A stretch of 20,571 bases of DNA, from NCBI GenBank assembly GCA_009801015.1, contig VHZZ01000515.1, forward strand, positions 72,980 through 93,550, read 5' to 3'. The notes beneath the pieces were generated by a model, which had not been told where the DNA came from, searched no databases, and saw only the letters and a list, made by a program, of their open reading frames with translations. A program made the position numbers and the translations under genes. Below are positions 17,629 through 20,571 of the stretch, one piece after another; position 1 is the stretch's first letter; each line of letters starts with the position of its first letter. This DNA is from Silene noctiflora. Taxonomy: Eukaryota > Streptophyta > Magnoliopsida > Caryophyllales > Caryophyllaceae.

Positions 17629-18606
17629 TGACACCTGTTGAGAGATTTATATTTATAACCTCGCAAGCGGATGAGTTATCGCGTAGCATGCAAGGGTCGA
17701 ACCCAAAGGACGGATGTTGGACTCTATGATTGATTGTTAGTCGTATAGTCTAGCTCGCACAAGGGAAAGAGATTGATGAAAACTACAACTAAAAGCAAAG
17801 AAATGAAAACAAGCAAACACAACTAGCAAATAGATGATATTAACCAATTAACTAACAAACTAGGATATCCCGGTTCACCCAAAATAGCGAGGAAAAGGGT
17901 AAAGACAAGGGATAAGGGTTGTCTCGGGGTTTATAAGATTAAGACTCAATCTCTCGATGTGAATCCTAAACTAAGCCAAGGACTAATCAACTTACTCATT
18001 CAATTAGACCCGACTCACAAGTTGTTTAGCAAGCCCTAAGTACTAGCTAAGTTACTCACTCAACAAGTTGGCAATTTGTAAGGCAAAACACTCAACTTAC
18101 TCATTTAAGCATTTTATCAAATACCTTAAGTGCAAACAACAATTTATAAGCAAACAACCCAATATTACCCCCATATCATGCCAAAACCCTTCCCTTAATG
18201 CTACAAGGGATCCCCCCATCATCCTAGCAAACACACTACTCACACATAATTGAAGAAAACATAGCTAAACATGCAAAGGATGAACAAAGATAAAGGTTTG
18301 ACATGATAAACACAAGTATAAAGCAAAGATAAACAAGGAAAGTAATTAAAATGACAATTAAGACAAATAAGATGAGAAATTATACCAAAGATGAGAACTT
18401 GGATTGAATAAGGGAAGATCCTCTCAAATTTTCAATTACAACCCAATAAGAAGAACACAAACTAAGACAAACTAAGATTTCTAAGCTAAATTGTTGAAGG
18501 ATTAAGCACCAATTAGGGAATGGTTAAGAGAATGATTAAGGTTAATTGTATAAAACTAGGCTAAACTAGATCTAGGGTTCTGTGTACAAAATGAATTAAG
18601 GAAGCG

Positions 18607-18614
18607 TATTTATA
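18607..18614 (-). promoter_or_regulatory. LTR TATA box (TATAAATA), minus strand
   Basis: The minus strand reads CTATAAATACGC about 650 bp into the LTR and 60 bp after the last GC-rich repeat. The identical TATAAATA occurs at 15517-15524 in the other complete OTA-type LTR. Confidence 0.6.
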
Positions 18615-18674
18615 GTTTCCTTCTAAATGGGCCTAAAACAAGAGAAATAATAAGAAAAATGCGGGCTTGTGTTC

Positions 18675-19043
18675 CCAGCCGGCCGGCCGGCTGCCGGTCT
18701 GGTGACCCGGCTGTAAACCTTCTGCTTCAAAATCAAACTTCAAATATAATCAGGTAGGTGCTGCCGGTGGGCCGGCTGCCGGTGCACCCACCGGCTGCGA
18801 GCACTCCAGAAGCTTATGCCTGTTTCTCTTCGAATTTTTGGCTAAGTATGAAATATGTGACCTAGTCGGTCGACCGGCTGTCGGTGCACCGGCTGGGATC
18901 ACTCTTCCTGCACACTTCTTCATTACCAGGTGCTCCTAGCCGGCTGGCCGGCTGCCGGTCTGTTGATCGGCTGGGAATGCACCAGAAGCAAGATATGGGG
19001 TCCCAGCCGGCCGGCAGGCTGCCGGTCAGGGGATCGGCTGGGA
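18675..19043 (-). repeat. Five GC-rich palindromic repeats in the OTA LTR
   Basis: Units of about 35-42 bp lie at 18675-18713, 18761-18798, 18864-18897, 18938-18976 and 19002-19043. Each has a GCCGGC-type palindrome next to CTGCCGGT or CTGTCGGT. Four of them add a short spacer and then CGGCTGGG, CGGCTGCG or CGGCTGTA. The best shared core is GGCCGGCTGCCGGT. They stand out sharply from the AT-rich surroundings and lie just upstream of the TATA box in LTR direction. Spacing is irregular (40-100 bp), unlike the strict 19-bp step of the chromovirus boxes. Confidence 0.75.
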
Positions 19044-19266
19044 GCTCATTTCAGCTCAAAAACATCCTCTTTTCCTTTGGTTTTTTCATACTTGCTCCCT
19101 TTTGCTCCCGTCTCTTGATTTCCGCCTCAAATCCTGGAGTAAGAGGCATAAACTTATAATGCGCAATCCGGGTACAAAATGCATATAAGGGGCTAAAAAC
19201 GGACTCAAATCGAGTCGGAATGCAAGATAATAAAGGGTAAAAACAAGCCAACATAATCATATATCA

Positions 19267-19280
19267 AATCTCCCCACACT
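19267..19280 (-). promoter_or_regulatory. Polypurine tract of the OTA-type element
   Basis: The minus strand reads AGTGTGGGGAGATT directly before the LTR start TGATAT. Purine-rich tracts of this form, after a TCGAGGACGAGT-like segment, are characteristic of Tat/Athila-type elements. It fixes the strand and the LTR boundary. Confidence 0.8.
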
Positions 19281-20058
19281 TAGCTCTTACTCGTCCTCGA
19301 GTAAGGAAGTGAGAGGCACTAGGACCCTTATTCTAATAACAAGTAGCTATCCTAATAATATCCGACGAAAGGCAATTAACGGGCCTTCTCCGTCCCTTCA
19401 ACTCACATTGAAACGCAATGAGGTATGCATTATGATGCAAGGCAGGTGGGGGCTTGTGGAAAATTTGATACACCCTAACATGAAGCACAAAACAAGCAAT
19501 AGGATGCATCAAATCAAAAGAAATGGTCCACTTTCCTCATCTAGTGGCCGAAATAGCAACAAAACATGGTCTTGGTCGGGAAATACCGTCTCAGAATCAC
19601 GATGAGGTGCCTAACCCCTAACAAAGGCCAAAGGAACCCTAATGTGAACACCAATGCTCAAAGAACGGACACAAGAGCGGGAAAAAGGGAAAATGGAACC
19701 AAACCTTTGAGAATTACAAGACCGACACAAGATTCAACCAAAGACCCATGACTAAAAGGACCTAAGCCTACGACATCTCACGGTTTTCACTCGGCACTCA
19801 TTTGAACAACGGGTGTTTTTGTACAAAAAGGAAGCCAAAACACTCTCCTACTCTGACTCGAGGGAACGTGCCCGCAATCTAGTGCGTAAGACCTTCCTAT
19901 AGCCAAATGAGATGCAAAACAAGGAAATGCACACAAAGTGAAACAAAGGGAAGCAATGAGGTTCGGAAATGGGACGAAAGGGGTTGGTGTAATCACCATA
20001 TGGATATGTGGAGTTCGGATCAAGAAAGTCAAAAACCGATCATGCAATATCTTATTCA

Positions 20059-20318
20059 ACAAATGAGACACTTCTATGCCGTAAGAAGGACTTGATTCCC
20101 AAACCTATGCAAAAATTGCATAAACCTGACTCAAATTGGAAAAACTTTCGAAACCATACCAAATCCTTTTACTCGGTCTTTATTACAAACAAATGAGTAA
20201 CGTCTACACCCTAACAATGAATTTGAATTCAAATTCATGAAAAAATTGTGCAAATCCGACTCACTTTGGAAAAACATCATAGAACCTCTTATTTAGCAAC
20301 GACTTTTTCTACCCCTTT
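20059..20318 (-). repeat. 130-bp imperfect tandem duplication
   Basis: ACAAATGAG occurs at 20059 and 20189. CTGACTCAAATTGGAAAAAC at 20126 and CCGACTCACTTTGGAAAAAC at 20256 are also 130 bases apart, and between them AAAAATTG words recur in step. The two units look roughly 60-70 percent alike by eye. Further units on either side were not convincing. Confidence 0.6.
20217..20238. repeat. Perfect 22-bp palindrome
   Basis: The arms ATGAATTTGAA and TTCAAATTCAT abut, centred on the GAATTC at 20225-20230, with no mismatch. It lies in the second unit of the 130-bp repeat. The first unit has only a shorter inverted repeat, TATGCAAAAATTGCATA (20106-20122). Function is unknown. Confidence 0.7.
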
Positions 20319-20571
20319 GAATGATGAATAGGGGCATTGCTTGCCTTTTTCTCTTTTGTTTTCATTTTTCTTTCTTTTCTTTTCTTTTGCAAACAAATAT
20401 ATACACAAGGACTCTTTTTATTCTTTTTCAAAACTTTTCTCATTTTCTATTTGCTTTTTGTTGTTTTTCAATTCAAGACCTCTTATTCATAGCAAAGTTG
20501 CCAAAGAAAACCAGCATTTCAACCCAAGTGAATTTCATGAGAATTCACCCAAAATAGGAACACGATACCCG

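Larger units (their letters stand above)
17629..19266 (-). mobile_element. OTA-type 3' LTR, minus strand
   Basis: On the minus strand the LTR starts TGATATATGATTATG at 19266, right after a polypurine tract, and ends CAACAGGTGTCA at 17629, about 1638 bp. It carries five GC-rich palindromic repeats (18675-19043), then TATAAATA (18607-18614). Near its 3' end is GGGTTCGACCC (17694-17704), 65 bases from the end, as in the other OTA-type LTRs here. The polypurine tract after an ACTCGAGGACGAGTAAGAGC context matches the AGTGTGGGGAGATT style seen in Tat/Athila-type elements. The short reading frames inside it are incidental. Confidence 0.75.
19281..20571 (-). mobile_element. 3' internal non-coding region of the OTA-type element
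   Basis: This sequence lies upstream of the polypurine tract on the minus strand, so it is the 3' end of an element whose coding part lies beyond 20571. No gag, pol or envelope-like residues are recognisable on either strand. OTA elements commonly have long non-coding 3' regions. It contains a 130-bp tandem repeat (20059-20318), a perfect 22-bp palindrome, and a pyrimidine tract on the plus strand at about 20345-20390. Short reading frames here lack any known motif. Confidence 0.6.

Noticed and set aside
17690-17710. GGGTCGAACCC as the T-arm of a tRNA gene
   Set aside because: No acceptor stem, D-arm or anticodon arm is found at the right distance on either strand. The word recurs in other OTA-type LTR ends.
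18068-19260. Reading frames across the GC-rich repeats
   Set aside because: They lie inside the minus-strand OTA LTR. The Gly/Arg/Pro/Ala-rich stretches come from translating the GCCGGC repeats.
19309-20557. Several 60-100-residue frames at the right edge
   Set aside because: They have no known motif and low complexity in places (Phe/Leu-rich from a pyrimidine tract), and they fall in the non-coding 3' region of the OTA-type element.

Overview
The window looks like repeat-dense intergenic DNA from a flowering-plant nuclear genome. It is AT-rich. I see no intact host gene, no bacterial-style operon and no tRNA or rRNA gene. Almost everything recognisable is old LTR-retrotransposon material of plant types: a Ty3/gypsy chromovirus family that looks like the Tekay/Del lineage, and at least three LTRs of the Ogre/Tat/Athila (OTA) type. 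There is also one end of a CACTA (En/Spm) DNA transposon. A large-genome eudicot is plausible; the species cannot be named from this sequence.

Layout. 1-270: unassigned AT-rich DNA. 278-3478: broken internal region (leader, gag, protease, RT, RNase H) of chromovirus copy A. 3480-4354: 3' part of an OTA-type LTR. 4366-9331: chromovirus copy B, with leader, gag, protease, RT, RNase H, pol tail, polypurine tract and 3' LTR (8150-9331). 9332-9706: CACTA-type terminus. 9707-11267: unassigned, with a dense CTATAAC/GTTATAG cluster at 10556-10853. 11268-13942: a minus-strand chromovirus LTR split by a plus-strand solo LTR (11537-12888) that is flanked by the 5-bp duplication AAATC. 13943-14160: 3' internal tail of that minus-strand element. 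14161-15014: unassigned, with a small tandem repeat. 15015-16496: plus-strand OTA-type LTR. 16497-17628: three further LTR-like pieces in both orientations. 17629-19266: minus-strand OTA-type 3' LTR. 19267-20571: its polypurine tract and long non-coding 3' internal region, running off the window.

The most interesting structure is not a gene. In five LTRs, from two or more unrelated families, a cluster of short GC-richer palindromic boxes lies just upstream of a TATA box. In the chromovirus LTRs the box is ACTCG(AC/GT)CGAGT, repeated at a strict 19-bp step with some 21-bp steps. In one OTA LTR it is TCTCGnnnGAGA. In the other it is a GCCGGC/GCCGG composite of about 40 bp repeated five times. 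The chromovirus box also occurs just upstream of gag in both internal copies. This looks like a recurrent promoter-proximal operator or enhancer design in otherwise AT-rich LTRs.

All retroelements here look broken and old, with many breaks in the coding parts. They are described only as fossils.
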